A model generated the notes under the pieces. That model saw only the letters and a program-made list of their open reading frames with translations, searched no databases and was not told the DNA's origin. The position numbers and the translations under genes were made by a program. A stretch of DNA of 64,000 bases from Caecibacter massiliensis. GTDB taxonomy: Bacteria; Bacillota; Negativicutes; Veillonellales; Megasphaeraceae. Of this stretch, positions 50,411 through 59,835 are shown one piece after another; the stretch's first letter is position 1; each line of letters opens with the position of its first letter. The DNA lies in the NCBI GenBank assembly GCA_900095875.1, contig LT608311.1, forward strand, positions 1,488,001 to 1,552,000, read 5' to 3'.

Positions 50411-51457
50411 ATGAAACAAATCACAAAACGAATCATTACCTTGGCGATTGCAGCGGCGACACTGGTTTCATTGGCTGGCTGCGGAGGTGGTCAGAAGAGT
50501 GCATCTGGCAGTGATGATAAGGTGCTTACGGTGTATACGGCCCGTAGCGAAAGCCTGAACAATCTGGTCATTCCTAATTTTGAAAAAGATACGGGAATCA
50601 AAGTCAATGTCGTCGTAGCCGGTACGGGACCGTTATTAAAACGCGTTTCGTCAGAAAAGGGCAATCCACAGGGCGATATCCTCTGGGCAGCAGATCAGAC
50701 GATGCTGGAATCCCAGAAAGACTTATTCATGGAATATGTGTCGCCGGAAGATAAAAATATGATGGAAGCGTTCCGCAATAAGACGGGATATTTCACACCA
50801 GCTTTTGCTGATCCTACCGTCCTTATCGTCAACACGAATCTGGCTGGTGACACGAAAATCGAGACCTTTGATGACCTGCTGAATCCGGCATTAAAGGGTA
50901 AGATCGCCTTTGGCGACCCGGCTAATTCCAGTTCGGCATTCCAGTCTCTCATGGCTATGCTCTATGCCAAAGGAAAAAATGGTGATCCTATGAGTCCGGA
51001 AGCATGGGAATATGTGGATAAATTCATTCAGAATCTCGATGGCAAGATGCTGAACAGTTCCGGCGCTGTCCACAAAGGCGTTGCCGATGGGGAATATACG
51101 GTAGGCCTCACTTGGGAAGACCCGGCAGCTACCTATGTCCGCAACAGTGCTCCCGTCAAAGTCGTATTCCCGAAAGAAGGAGCTATTTTCCCTGGTGAAT
51201 CGGTGCAGATTATCAAAGGATGCAAACATCCGGAAAACGCTAAAAAATTTGTCGATTACATGATTTCACAGAAGATTCAGGAAATGGCTGGTAAGGAACT
51301 GACGGTGCGGCCGCTTCGCAAAAATATCGAGCTGGCTTCGTATATGACGCCTATTGATCAGATTCATCTGTTCCCCAACTATGATGAAGGTTGGGTATCG
51401 GATCATAAACAGGATATCGTGTCGATGTGGAACCAGCATCTCGAAAATAACAGATAA
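50411..51457 (+). CDS. Extracellular solute-binding lipoprotein, AfuA/FbpA type
   Basis: A 348-residue binding lipoprotein (lipobox SLAGC) of the ferric-iron/AfuA group: VLTVYTARSESLNNLVIPNFEKDTG, GDILWAADQTMLE and LTWEDPAATYV. Family members bind Fe3+, phosphorylated sugars (AfuA), phosphoglycerate or aminoethylphosphonate. The tyrosine pair typical of Fe3+ clamps near the C-terminus is not evident. The linked sensor kinase and AraC-type regulator suggest a sugar-like or phosphorylated ligand. It begins a five-gene operon. Confidence 0.85.
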   Translation: MKQITKRIITLAIAAATLVSLAGCGGGQKSASGSDDKVLTVYTARSESLNNLVIPNFEKDTGIKVNVVVAGTGPLLKRVSSEKGNPQGDILWAADQTMLESQKDLFMEYVSPEDKNMMEAFRNKTGYFTPAFADPTVLIVNTNLAGDTKIETFDDLLNPALKGKIAFGDPANSSSAFQSLMAMLYAKGKNGDPMSPEAWEYVDKFIQNLDGKMLNSSGAVHKGVADGEYTVGLTWEDPAATYVRNSAPVKVVFPKEGAIFPGESVQIIKGCKHPENAKKFVDYMISQKIQEMAGKELTVRPLRKNIELASYMTPIDQIHLFPNYDEGWVSDHKQDIVSMWNQHLENNR

Positions 51458-51543
51458 ATGATTGTATTTGCATCAGTTTGCGGCAGGAAACTCAGTATCA
51501 GTGCAGCGGGTCCTGCCGCATTTTTTATAGGGAGGAAGAGAAA

Positions 51544-52653
51544 ATGAGCGTATCCATTGATATTGATCACGTGGTAAAGCGCTATGGGGACAATACGGTA
51601 GTAAAGGGATTGTCTCTTCATGTTAAGCCAGGGGAGTTTTTTACTCTGCTGGGACCATCGGGCTGTGGCAAGACGACGCTGCTGCGTATGATTATCGGGT
51701 TCAACTCTATTGAAGAAGGGGAAATCCGGCTGAATGGGAAGCGTATCAATGATGTGCCTGTAGAGAAACGGAATATGGGCATGGTGTTTCAGAACTATGC
51801 CATATTTCCCCATATGACGGTACGGGACAATGTGGCTTTCGGACTGCAGATGCGGGGGGCCGGGAAAGGCGATATAGAAAAACGGGTAGACGACATACTG
51901 AAAATTGTGAAAATTGACCATTTAAAGGACCGTATGCCTGCGGCTCTTTCTGGCGGCCAGCAGCAGCGGGTTGCCCTGGCGCGGGCTATCGTCATTCAAC
52001 CGGAAGTACTCCTAATGGATGAACCATTGTCCAATCTGGATGCCAAACTTCGGGTAGAAATGCGGAATGCGATAAAGAAAATCCAGCGTCATATCCACAT
52101 TACGACGGTGTATGTAACCCACGACCAGGAAGAAGCATTGGCTGTATCAGATCGCATCGCTGTCATGAATAATGGTGTTATTCAGCAGATCGGGACGCCG
52201 CAGAATATTTACAAACGGCCGTTCAATACGTTTGTAGCCGGATTTATCGGTCTGTCCAATTTTCTCGATGCAAAGCTGCAAAAAGACGGGAATGCCCATA
52301 CCCTGCATTTCAAAGATGGATATAACGTGACCATGGATAATCTCGATGAGTCGGCAAAAGATGGAGAGTCCGTCATCGTATCCGTACGGCCGGAAGAATT
52401 TTCTATTGTGCCGGCCGGTGAAAGGGGAATTTCTGCAGTCGTCGAAAGCAGCGTATTCCTGGGAATTGCTACTCACTATTTTATGAAATCGGATGATGGA
52501 AATAATCTGGAAGTCATCCAGTATCAGGGTGAAGGCAGTCATCTTCCCGATGGGACGGCCGTGAGTCTGCAGCTTAAGAGCGGCCGTATCAACGTATTCC
52601 ATAGCGACAGTGCAGAAACGATGATAGAAGGTGGTCATAATGGCACAAACTAA
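51544..52653 (+). CDS. ABC transporter ATPase, FbpC/PotA type
   Basis: A 369-residue ATPase with Walker A LGPSGCGKTTLLRMIIG, signature LSGGQQQRVALARA, Walker B VLLMDEPLSNLD and VTHDQEEALA. A C-terminal TOBE-like regulatory domain spans about residues 240-365. GGGAGGAAG precedes ATG 51544; a longer N-terminal frame is rejected. It overlaps the permease gene by 14 bases, so translation is coupled. Confidence 0.92.
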   Translation: MSVSIDIDHVVKRYGDNTVVKGLSLHVKPGEFFTLLGPSGCGKTTLLRMIIGFNSIEEGEIRLNGKRINDVPVEKRNMGMVFQNYAIFPHMTVRDNVAFGLQMRGAGKGDIEKRVDDILKIVKIDHLKDRMPAALSGGQQQRVALARAIVIQPEVLLMDEPLSNLDAKLRVEMRNAIKKIQRHIHITTVYVTHDQEEALAVSDRIAVMNNGVIQQIGTPQNIYKRPFNTFVAGFIGLSNFLDAKLQKDGNAHTLHFKDGYNVTMDNLDESAKDGESVIVSVRPEEFSIVPAGERGISAVVESSVFLGIATHYFMKSDDGNNLEVIQYQGEGSHLPDGTAVSLQLKSGRINVFHSDSAETMIEGGHNGTN

Positions 52654-54304
52654 ACGATCTCATATTTCATTCTGGACCGTAATCAGTCTCTGGCTCTTTG
52701 CTTTTTTTGCCATTTTTGTTTTATATCCTCTGATACTCGTATTATATAAGAGCGTAGTGGACCCTGCTTCGGGCAGTGCGACGATGGCCTATTTTACCCG
52801 GTTCTTTACCAAGCCTTTTTATTGGGAAACCATGGTTCACAGTATGGAAGTCACGGTCGTCTCTACTATCCTGGCAGCTCTTCTGGGGCTTCCCATGGCT
52901 TATCTCATGCGGAGTATCAAGATAAAGGGGAGTGCCCTTCTCAATATCCTGATTGTCATTTCCTATTTGTCGCCGCCGTTCATCGGAGCCTATGCCTGGA
53001 TTCAGCTGTTGGGGCGCAACGGTGTCATCACCCAGTTTTTTAACCAGCTGTTTCATACATCGTTTAATGGTGTCTATGGATTTTCTGGTATCGTCCTCGT
53101 CTTTACCTTGCAGTCCTTTCCTTTGATTTATATATTTTTGTCCGGATCGCTCAAGACTTTCGATAATTCGCTGAATGAAGCGGCGGAAAGCCTGGGCTGT
53201 TCCCGCTTCACGCGGATGCGGCGGATCCTGGTACCTCTTCTGCTGCCGACGCTGTTATCCAGTTCGATGCTCGTCTTCATGCGGGTCTTTGCCGATTTTG
53301 GTACACCTATGCTGATCGGTGAAGGATTCAAGACCATGCCCGTACTGGTGTATACGTCCTTTATGGGAGAAGTCGGCGGTGATGATGGATTTGCTGCGGC
53401 TATCTGCGTCATCATGATTGTACTGACGGTGGTCATGTTCTTTGCCCAGCGTTATCTGGCGAACCGCAGTACCTATACGATGACAGCACTGAAGCCTATC
53501 GTAGCTGAAAAAGCATCGGGGTTGCGCAATATCATGGCTCATGGTATCGTGTATATAGTAACAGGGCTGGCTGTTCTGCCCCAGCTCGTCGTCGTGTATA
53601 CATCGTTTCTGCGCAGCAATGGCGGTCAGGTTTTTACTGGCGGGTATGCGCTCCAGAGTTATGAAGCGACGTTGTTCGCCAAAGATAACACGGTCATCTG
53701 GAACACCTATTTCCTGGGTATTGTCGCTATTGCAATCGTACTGGTCATGGGAGTTATCATTGCCTATCTGAGTGTACGGAAAAAGAATCTCCTCAACAGC
53801 ATCCTCGATACGGTGACCATGTTCCCCTTCATTATTCCCGGGTCTGTACTGGGGATTTCCTTCCTGTTTGCCTTCAACAGTCCGCCTATCGTTTTAAGCG
53901 GTACGGCTCTGATCATGATTATTTCCTTTGCCATCCGGCGTATGCCTTACACCGTGCGTTCCAGCGTGGCAGCTCTGGGACAGATCAGCAAAAATGTAGA
54001 AGAAGCGGCTATTTCGCTGGGGGCTTCCGACATGACGACATTCCGCCGGATTACCCTTCCCATGATGATGCCCGGCGTCCTGGCAGGGGCCATTATGAGC
54101 TGGGTGACCATCATCAGTGAGCTCAGTTCTTCCATTATTTTATATACGACAGCCAATCAGACGCTGACTGTGTCTATTTATACCGAAGTCATCCGCGGTA
54201 ATTACGGCAATGCATCAGTATATGCTACAATTCTGGCGCTGACCTCCATCTTGTCCCTGCTGATTTTCTTCAAGCTGACGGGACGGCGTGATATCAGTAT
54301 CTGA
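52640..54304 (+). CDS. ABC transporter permease, FbpB type (two fused permease units)
   Basis: A 554-residue integral membrane protein with two copies of the permease unit, each with the coupling loop (AAESLGCSRFTRMRRILVP and AAISLGASDMTTFRRITLP). This is the fused form used by iron and sugar-phosphate importers, so no second permease gene is needed. GGTGGTCATA precedes ATG 52640. It is followed 23 bases later by a sensor kinase gene. Confidence 0.92.
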   Translation: MAQTKRSHISFWTVISLWLFAFFAIFVLYPLILVLYKSVVDPASGSATMAYFTRFFTKPFYWETMVHSMEVTVVSTILAALLGLPMAYLMRSIKIKGSALLNILIVISYLSPPFIGAYAWIQLLGRNGVITQFFNQLFHTSFNGVYGFSGIVLVFTLQSFPLIYIFLSGSLKTFDNSLNEAAESLGCSRFTRMRRILVPLLLPTLLSSSMLVFMRVFADFGTPMLIGEGFKTMPVLVYTSFMGEVGGDDGFAAAICVIMIVLTVVMFFAQRYLANRSTYTMTALKPIVAEKASGLRNIMAHGIVYIVTGLAVLPQLVVVYTSFLRSNGGQVFTGGYALQSYEATLFAKDNTVIWNTYFLGIVAIAIVLVMGVIIAYLSVRKKNLLNSILDTVTMFPFIIPGSVLGISFLFAFNSPPIVLSGTALIMIISFAIRRMPYTVRSSVAALGQISKNVEEAAISLGASDMTTFRRITLPMMMPGVLAGAIMSWVTIISELSSSIILYTTANQTLTVSIYTEVIRGNYGNASVYATILALTSILSLLIFFKLTGRRDISI

Positions 54305-54327
54305 TTTAACTTTTAAGGAGGGGCGGT

Positions 54328-56046
54328 ATGAGCAGACCACGCAGTTTTCATCTGTACTTACAACAGGTTTTTACTAAAGGGGCGGCACTGCTCATACTGT
54401 TCCTGATATGTTTATTCGTATCCTTTCTGGTCTGTTTTTATCAGGTACGCGTTGTAGATGGAACGGATGCCCATGCAGCAGAGGCAGAACAGGCCGTCAG
54501 CCGGGAGTGGAACCGCTGTGTGGCTATGTTGGATGAACTGGGCAGGAATCCTGTCCTCATCCGCGCCTTGCAGGACGGAAAGGCCGATCAGGAGCTGGCA
54601 CAACAGTTGTATGACATAACGAACAGTGGTGTCGTCCGTGGTGATTTCCTCCTTTTAGACAGCAAAAGGAAACCGGTCATGACCAGCCTGTATCAGGATA
54701 ATCTGGGGCTTGTCATGGAGAACCGGGATATACAGGACATGCTGCATCGGGCCGGGGCAGATGGTGTCAGGGATTTGCGTTATGGTCCGGTGATACTGCC
54801 GCTGCAACATAGTCAGCAGGAACAGTATTATCTTCTCAGGCCTGTGTGGGATGAAACAGGAACGGCAGGATACATCTTCCTTTTTTTCCGGCAGGAAGGA
54901 TTCCAGGAGCTGACCGACGCATGGCCGGCAGAGCAGATTGTCATTATGGATACCCTCGATCACGTCGTTTTTTCAACGAACCCGCAGTTTGTAGATGCTA
55001 TGGGTAAATTGCGCACGCCCCTGACCATGGAAGGGAAACAAACTGTTCAGGGTCGCAGTTATTATGTCAGCCGGCCGGCCCGGGGAGATAAACTTCAGGT
55101 CATTGCGTTCACGGCTATTCCCCATACGGATTCTCTGCTTCAGGCAGTACTTCTTTTCCTGGGATGTATTGGCATAGCGGCCTGTCTGGCTGTATTTCTG
55201 GTGGCGCGGAAACTGTCCCGTAAAGTATTGAAGCCATTGGATGGACTGCTGGTTGCTGTGCGGGAAGGGAAAAATGGAAATCTCGATTACCGGTTGGAAC
55301 CAGAGCAGAGCCTGCAGGAATTTCAGGTCATTTATCAGGAATTTAACCGTATGATGAGGGAAATCCATCGTCTTATGGAACGCAATAAAGAACTGGCAGA
55401 ACGGAAACGGCTCATGGAAGTGCGGAATCTGGAGGGACAGATGGATCCCCATTTCGCCTTCAATGTCATGGAAGGGCTGCGCTATGAAATTCTGTTTGAT
55501 CCGAAAAAGGCATCGGAACTGGCTGTCTCCTTTGCCCGGCTGATGCGCTATAGTATCCATCGCGGTGAAGGTGATGTCAGTCTGGAAACGGATCTTCAGT
55601 ACGTAAAAGATTATCTGGCTCTTCAAAAGATGCGCTTCGGCGAACGATTATCCTATGATGTTGTCATCGATCCGGATTTGTATCATTGCCAGATTCCCAA
55701 GCTGTTGTTGCAGCCTGTCGTAGAAAACAGTATTGTCCATGGACTGGAAAATGTACGGTCGATTCATATCAGCATTACTGGAAAAAGAGAAGAAGATATG
55801 CTCGTATTGTCAGTAATCGACAATGGTTCCGGTATCAGCCCTGAAAAAATGGCATCTCTCCGTCGTCTGCTGACATCGGACGTGGTAGCACCCAGCCATA
55901 TCGGCCTGTATAACGTGCACCGCGTATTGCGGCTCCGATATGGCAGGACGGCAGGCATCCGCATTGAAGGAGATGCCCAGGGGTTCCGCGTTTTTCTGTC
56001 CCTGCCGATGGTAAAAGAAGAGGTGTCACATTATGACGATGTATAA
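54328..56046 (+). CDS. Sensor histidine kinase, YesM/LytS-like
   Basis: A 572-residue membrane kinase. There are two transmembrane helices (about residues 18-38 and 268-292) flanking an extracytoplasmic sensor region, then HAMP, and a His_kinase domain with the phospho-acceptor in MDPHFAFNVMEGLRYE. The HATPase_c domain has VENSIVHGLENV and VIDNGSGISPEKM. It pairs with the AraC-type response regulator whose gene overlaps by 14 bases. Being in the operon of an importer, it likely senses the transported compound. Confidence 0.9.
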   Translation: MSRPRSFHLYLQQVFTKGAALLILFLICLFVSFLVCFYQVRVVDGTDAHAAEAEQAVSREWNRCVAMLDELGRNPVLIRALQDGKADQELAQQLYDITNSGVVRGDFLLLDSKRKPVMTSLYQDNLGLVMENRDIQDMLHRAGADGVRDLRYGPVILPLQHSQQEQYYLLRPVWDETGTAGYIFLFFRQEGFQELTDAWPAEQIVIMDTLDHVVFSTNPQFVDAMGKLRTPLTMEGKQTVQGRSYYVSRPARGDKLQVIAFTAIPHTDSLLQAVLLFLGCIGIAACLAVFLVARKLSRKVLKPLDGLLVAVREGKNGNLDYRLEPEQSLQEFQVIYQEFNRMMREIHRLMERNKELAERKRLMEVRNLEGQMDPHFAFNVMEGLRYEILFDPKKASELAVSFARLMRYSIHRGEGDVSLETDLQYVKDYLALQKMRFGERLSYDVVIDPDLYHCQIPKLLLQPVVENSIVHGLENVRSIHISITGKREEDMLVLSVIDNGSGISPEKMASLRRLLTSDVVAPSHIGLYNVHRVLRLRYGRTAGIRIEGDAQGFRVFLSLPMVKEEVSHYDDV

Positions 56047-56806
56047 GGTACTGCTCGTAGAAGATGAAGAGATTATCCGTAAAGGACTCATGTATCTGAT
56101 GGACTGGGAAACGGAAGGCTGTGTCATCATAGGTGAGGCCGGAGATGGGGCAGAAGGTGCAGAAAAAATTCGTCAGATGAGACCGGATATCGTCATTACC
56201 GATGTGCGGATGCCTTTTATGAGCGGCCTGGATATGCTGGAACAGACCCGGTCTATACCGTATGCCGCCATTGTCATTTCTGGCTATGATGAATTTGAAT
56301 ATGCCCAGCGGGCGATTTCTCTGGATGTCACGGAGTATCTGCTGAAGCCAGTGGATTTTACCGCTCTCCAGAAAGCTTTGATGCGGGTAAAGGAAAAACT
56401 GGGTGCTCTTCGCCAGATGGAACAACAGGCACTGTTCCATCCGGTACAGATGAATCTGCCGGACGGGCTGCCGGAACCGGGAAACCGCTATGTGAAAAAA
56501 GTCTTGCAGATTATAGAGTCGCAGTATCCACAAAAAATCCTCCTGCAGAATCTCTGTGAAGACCTGGGCGTATCCAGTGTGTATCTGCAGACAAAGTTTA
56601 AGGAAGAAATGCATTATACCTTTCACGATTTTCTCAATCGCTATCGGATTCAGCAGGCGGTCAAAAAGATGAAGGAAACCGATTATAAGGTCTATGAAAT
56701 CGCGGATATGGTCGGTTTTTCTGATTACAAATATTTTATACAAGTATTCAAAAAATACGTCGGCATGTCACCGAAAAAATTTTTTGAACGATCGGGTAGA
56801 ATATGA
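56033..56806 (+). CDS. Response regulator with AraC-type DNA-binding domain (YesN-like)
   Basis: A 257-residue regulator with a receiver domain (residues about 4-120; phosphorylated Asp in DIVITDVRMPFMSGLD, Lys in YLLKPVDF) and a C-terminal AraC HTH pair (residues about 155-255; LGVSSVYLQTKFKEE, IADMVGFSDYKYFIQVFKKY). GAGGTG lies seven bases before ATG 56033; a second ATG six bases later is possible. It probably activates the upstream importer genes when phosphorylated. Confidence 0.92.
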   Translation: MTMYKVLLVEDEEIIRKGLMYLMDWETEGCVIIGEAGDGAEGAEKIRQMRPDIVITDVRMPFMSGLDMLEQTRSIPYAAIVISGYDEFEYAQRAISLDVTEYLLKPVDFTALQKALMRVKEKLGALRQMEQQALFHPVQMNLPDGLPEPGNRYVKKVLQIIESQYPQKILLQNLCEDLGVSSVYLQTKFKEEMHYTFHDFLNRYRIQQAVKKMKETDYKVYEIADMVGFSDYKYFIQVFKKYVGMSPKKFFERSGRI

Positions 56807-56842
56807 TGTGCTGTCTAAGTGGACATAAGGAGTAAGAGACTC

Positions 56843-56872
56843 TTGTCAGAATGTGTCTTTTCATGTTACAAT
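56843..56872 (+). promoter_or_regulatory. Predicted promoter of the MFS leader transcript
   Basis: TTGTCA (56843-56848), an 18-base spacer and TACAAT (56867-56872) would start transcription near 56879, right before the structured leader. Confidence 0.65.
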
Positions 56873-56879
56873 ACATACT

Positions 56880-57022
56880 GCTCATCGGAGGATGTATAAC
56901 CGTAATGTATACAGCCGGATAAGATGTCGGCAGACGAAATATCGGAGGACAGGTCTCTGCGTACGGATACCTGTCGAAGTAAGATATGGATGTCCTGCCG
57001 GTTCTTGTCCGGCATTTTTGTT
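56880..57022 (+). promoter_or_regulatory. Structured leader with intrinsic terminator (candidate riboswitch, class unknown)
   Basis: The leader can form TGTATA/TATACA, GCCG/CGGC and a 7-bp GACAGGT/ACCTGTC hairpin (56948-56954 with 56969-56975). It ends in the terminator TGCCGG-TTCTTGT-CCGGCA with five T (56996-57019). AGGACA at 56946 could instead pair with TGTCCT at 56991, overlapping both the hairpin and the terminator base. CGGCA near 56930 could pair with the terminator's TGCCG. Such competing pairings are the hallmark of attenuation. I could not match it to SAM, purine, TPP, FMN, ZTP, c-di-GMP, guanidine, THF or fluoride classes from memory. Confidence 0.55.
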
Positions 57023-57039
57023 TGTGGAGGTGATGACCA

Positions 57040-58200
57040 ATGGGGTATACAGAAGCTATGGAGCATAAGAAAAAGATACGTTGGGAAATATATTCTGCAA
57101 AAGCCTTCTATTTCCTCGGCGGTTTCGGTTTTACGGCCTGGGCATCTCTGATTCCTTTTTTGAAACATAATCTGGAAATACCCGATGACCACCTGGGCAT
57201 TCTGCTCCTTACACTGGGAGCGGGGGCACTGGTCATGATGTTCTTTGCCGGTGCCATCGCGGCCCGGCTGGGATGCCGCCGTTCACTGACAGTGGGCGGT
57301 CTGGGTATGATTGTCTGTCTCAATGGGCTGTGCCATGCGCCGGTCTATGCCGGGGCGATAGGATTTGCTGTCATACTGGGAGCATCCCTGGGGCTTTCGG
57401 ATGTGGTGGTCAATATCAATGGCATTTATATAGAGCGGAAAATCCACAAGAGGCTCATGTCGGGACTGCAGGCTATGTGGTCTCTGGGCAATTTTTCCGG
57501 CGCCGCTTTTTTCGCCCTGCTTCTCTCGTTGGGACTGCACTGGAAACTGGTGGCTCTGGCGGCGACTATGGTCATTGCCGGATGCTTGTTCTTTTTTGCT
57601 CCCCACCTGATGCAGAACCGGCAGGGAAATCGCGGGTCTTCCCATTTTGTGCGGCCTAAGCCGTATATTCTGCTTATCGGCGTCATCTGTACCATCTCCT
57701 TTCTTGTCGAAGGGTCTATTAATGACTGGAGTGGTGTATTCCTGACGACAGAAAAGGGAGTGGATATTTCTCATTCCGGGCTGGGTCTGACGCTGTTTAC
57801 GGCAGCGGCCTTTCTCATGCGCCTGCCCGGTGATTCCCTGGTCATGCATTTTGGCAGCCGGCATATTCTGACCGTTTCTCTGCCCATCGCCTTTACCGGA
57901 TTTCTTGGCATTTTGTTCCTGCCACCGGGACCGCTGCTCTTTTTGGCATTTATTCTGATTGGCGTGGGTTGTGCCAATACGGTACCGGTCTTTTACTCAC
58001 TGCTGGGTACACAGAAGGTCATGCCTGTGGCGGATGCTGTTTCGGCGGTCAGTACCATCGGCTATGTGGGGATTCTGCTGGCTCCGGCTGTTCTCGGCTT
58101 TATCGGCCGTGCCTTCAGCCTGTATGCTTCCTTCGGCTTGGTCACGGTTCTTCTGGTCGTCATGTCGGTCATAGCTCTGCGGCTCTTAAAGAATGTTTGA
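57040..58200 (+). CDS. MFS transporter (YbjJ-like, unknown substrate)
   Basis: A 386-residue membrane carrier with about 12 helices. The GFTAWASLIPFLKHNLEI start and ASLGLSDVVVNINGIYIERK helix resemble the YbjJ/FucP-like MFS group of unproven substrates. GGAGGTGATG precedes ATG 57040. The only regulatory feature is the upstream leader with terminator, so its expression may track a small metabolite. It is a single-gene unit ending at a bidirectional terminator. Confidence 0.85.
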   Translation: MGYTEAMEHKKKIRWEIYSAKAFYFLGGFGFTAWASLIPFLKHNLEIPDDHLGILLLTLGAGALVMMFFAGAIAARLGCRRSLTVGGLGMIVCLNGLCHAPVYAGAIGFAVILGASLGLSDVVVNINGIYIERKIHKRLMSGLQAMWSLGNFSGAAFFALLLSLGLHWKLVALAATMVIAGCLFFFAPHLMQNRQGNRGSSHFVRPKPYILLIGVICTISFLVEGSINDWSGVFLTTEKGVDISHSGLGLTLFTAAAFLMRLPGDSLVMHFGSRHILTVSLPIAFTGFLGILFLPPGPLLFLAFILIGVGCANTVPVFYSLLGTQKVMPVADAVSAVSTIGYVGILLAPAVLGFIGRAFSLYASFGLVTVLLVVMSVIALRLLKNV

Positions 58201-58260
58201 CGTTTGAAACATTGGTTTTAAATTAAAGTCCATCCACATCAAACTTTCAACTTCAAACTC

Positions 58261-58298
58261 AAAAAAGCGGCTGTCTTCGGACGACAGCCGCTTTTTTT
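58261..58298. terminator. Bidirectional terminator
   Basis: AAAAAAGCGGCTGTC pairs with GACAGCCGCTTTTTTT around a 7-base loop, between the MFS gene and the convergent FAD oxidase gene. Confidence 0.9.
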
Positions 58299-59697
58299 AT
58301 GCATCAATCAGTTTTCCCGGATTGAGGATGTTGTTAGGATCCATGGCCCGTTTGATGGTTTTCATGATAGCCAGTTCTCCTTTAGGTGTAAATTCTTCCA
58401 TGTACTTGAGCTTCTTGGCTCCGATGCCGTGTTCACCGGCCAGGCGTCCACCGACGCTGTAGGCATAGGCGTATACCTGCTGATGGAATTTTTCGACGCT
58501 CGTTTCCCATTCTTCGTCGCTCATATCCATCTTGCACAGGACGATATGCAGGTTGCCGTCGCCGATGTGGGCATTGATCTTGACCTGGAACGGGTAATCT
58601 TCGCCGATTTCCATGATTTTTTCGATGGTCGAAGCGATTTTGTGGACTGGTACGACGACGTCATCGGTGAGGAAGACTTTGCTGACCATTTCACACGATG
58701 TCTGGACATTGCGGCGCATATTCCAGATGCGTTCATCCGCTTCGAGGACATCGACGGCGCCTGATTCTTCACAGATGGTGCAGACACTTTCCATCTTGCT
58801 GTCCAGTTCGTCTTCACGAAACGTTTCTACGGTGATGATGACGTAAATGCCGTCTTCATAGTGAGGCATATCCGAATAGTGGCAATAATCGGCGGTGTCA
58901 CGGACATAGGAGTTATCCATGTATTCCACGCTGGTCGGGTCGATGCCGGCCTTAAGCAGTTTGGGAACCATGTACAGCGCTTTGCGCGGGTCTGTGTACA
59001 CGGCGAGGACGTCAAACCGGTACGGCGGCAGGGGAATGAGTTTGACTGTGACTTTAGTGATGATGCCCAGCGTTCCTTCGCTGCCGATGATGAGCTGTTC
59101 CAGGTCGTAGCCGGTGGAGCATTTCTTCAGGATGCGGCCGCATTCGACGATATCGCCGGTCGGCGTGACCATTTCCAGACAATAGACCTGATGACGTGTG
59201 ACGCCGTAGCGGACGGCTTTGAGGCCGCCGGCGTTGGTTGCCAGATTGGCGCCAATCATGCAGCTTTCTGCACTGGAGGGGTCTCCGGCGTAGAGCAGGC
59301 CATGAGCTTTGGCTTCTTTCTGCAGATCTACCGTACGCACGCCGGCTTCGACGGTCATATACATGCCTTCTTCATTGAGTTCAATGATTTTGTTGAGCCG
59401 TTCCATGCACAGGACAAGGCCACCGCAGACAGGGATGGCACCGTCGGCCAGGCTTGTGCCGCCACTGCGGACGGTAATGGGAAAATGATATTCATTGGCC
59501 AGTTTGACAATCTGGGAAATTTCTTCGGCATTGGCCGGGATGACGGCTGCTTCCGGTAGATGGAAGCGGCGCGGGTCCGTTTCGTAATCTGTCTGGTACT
59601 GGAGCAGTATGTCTTTATCTGTTTTTACGTAAGAAGGGCCGGTAATGGCTTTGAGTTTTTCAATGATTTCCGGTGTGATGGGCTGATACGTTTCCAT
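58297..59697 (-). CDS. FAD-linked glycolate/D-lactate dehydrogenase (GlcD type)
   Basis: A 466-residue FAD-binding PCMH-type oxidoreductase. The FAD domain is about residues 35-215 (PITVRSGGTSLADGAIP; YAGDPSSAESCMIGANLATNAGG), and the C-terminal FAD-oxidase domain ends in INAHIGDGNLHIVL and GEHGIGAKKLKYM. Such enzymes oxidise D-lactate, glycolate or 2-hydroxyglutarate, often passing electrons to an electron-transfer flavoprotein. No Etf or GlcE/F gene is adjacent. D-lactate is attractive because MurQ releases D-lactate and related anaerobes use such an enzyme, but the substrate is inferred. Confidence 0.88.
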   Translation of the reverse strand: METYQPITPEIIEKLKAITGPSYVKTDKDILLQYQTDYETDPRRFHLPEAAVIPANAEEISQIVKLANEYHFPITVRSGGTSLADGAIPVCGGLVLCMERLNKIIELNEEGMYMTVEAGVRTVDLQKEAKAHGLLYAGDPSSAESCMIGANLATNAGGLKAVRYGVTRHQVYCLEMVTPTGDIVECGRILKKCSTGYDLEQLIIGSEGTLGIITKVTVKLIPLPPYRFDVLAVYTDPRKALYMVPKLLKAGIDPTSVEYMDNSYVRDTADYCHYSDMPHYEDGIYVIITVETFREDELDSKMESVCTICEESGAVDVLEADERIWNMRRNVQTSCEMVSKVFLTDDVVVPVHKIASTIEKIMEIGEDYPFQVKINAHIGDGNLHIVLCKMDMSDEEWETSVEKFHQQVYAYAYSVGGRLAGEHGIGAKKLKYMEEFTPKGELAIMKTIKRAMDPNNILNPGKLIDA

Positions 59698-59835
59698 AAT
59701 GATCCTCCTGTCATAAAGTAATCTGATTATGCGTATATTCTATCACATTTCTGCAGGCTGGAAAGAGTCATTTCCTATTCTTATTTGCAATGTGTAATTA
59801 TATCTGCTAAACTATACCGAAAAGGAGTGATTTAT

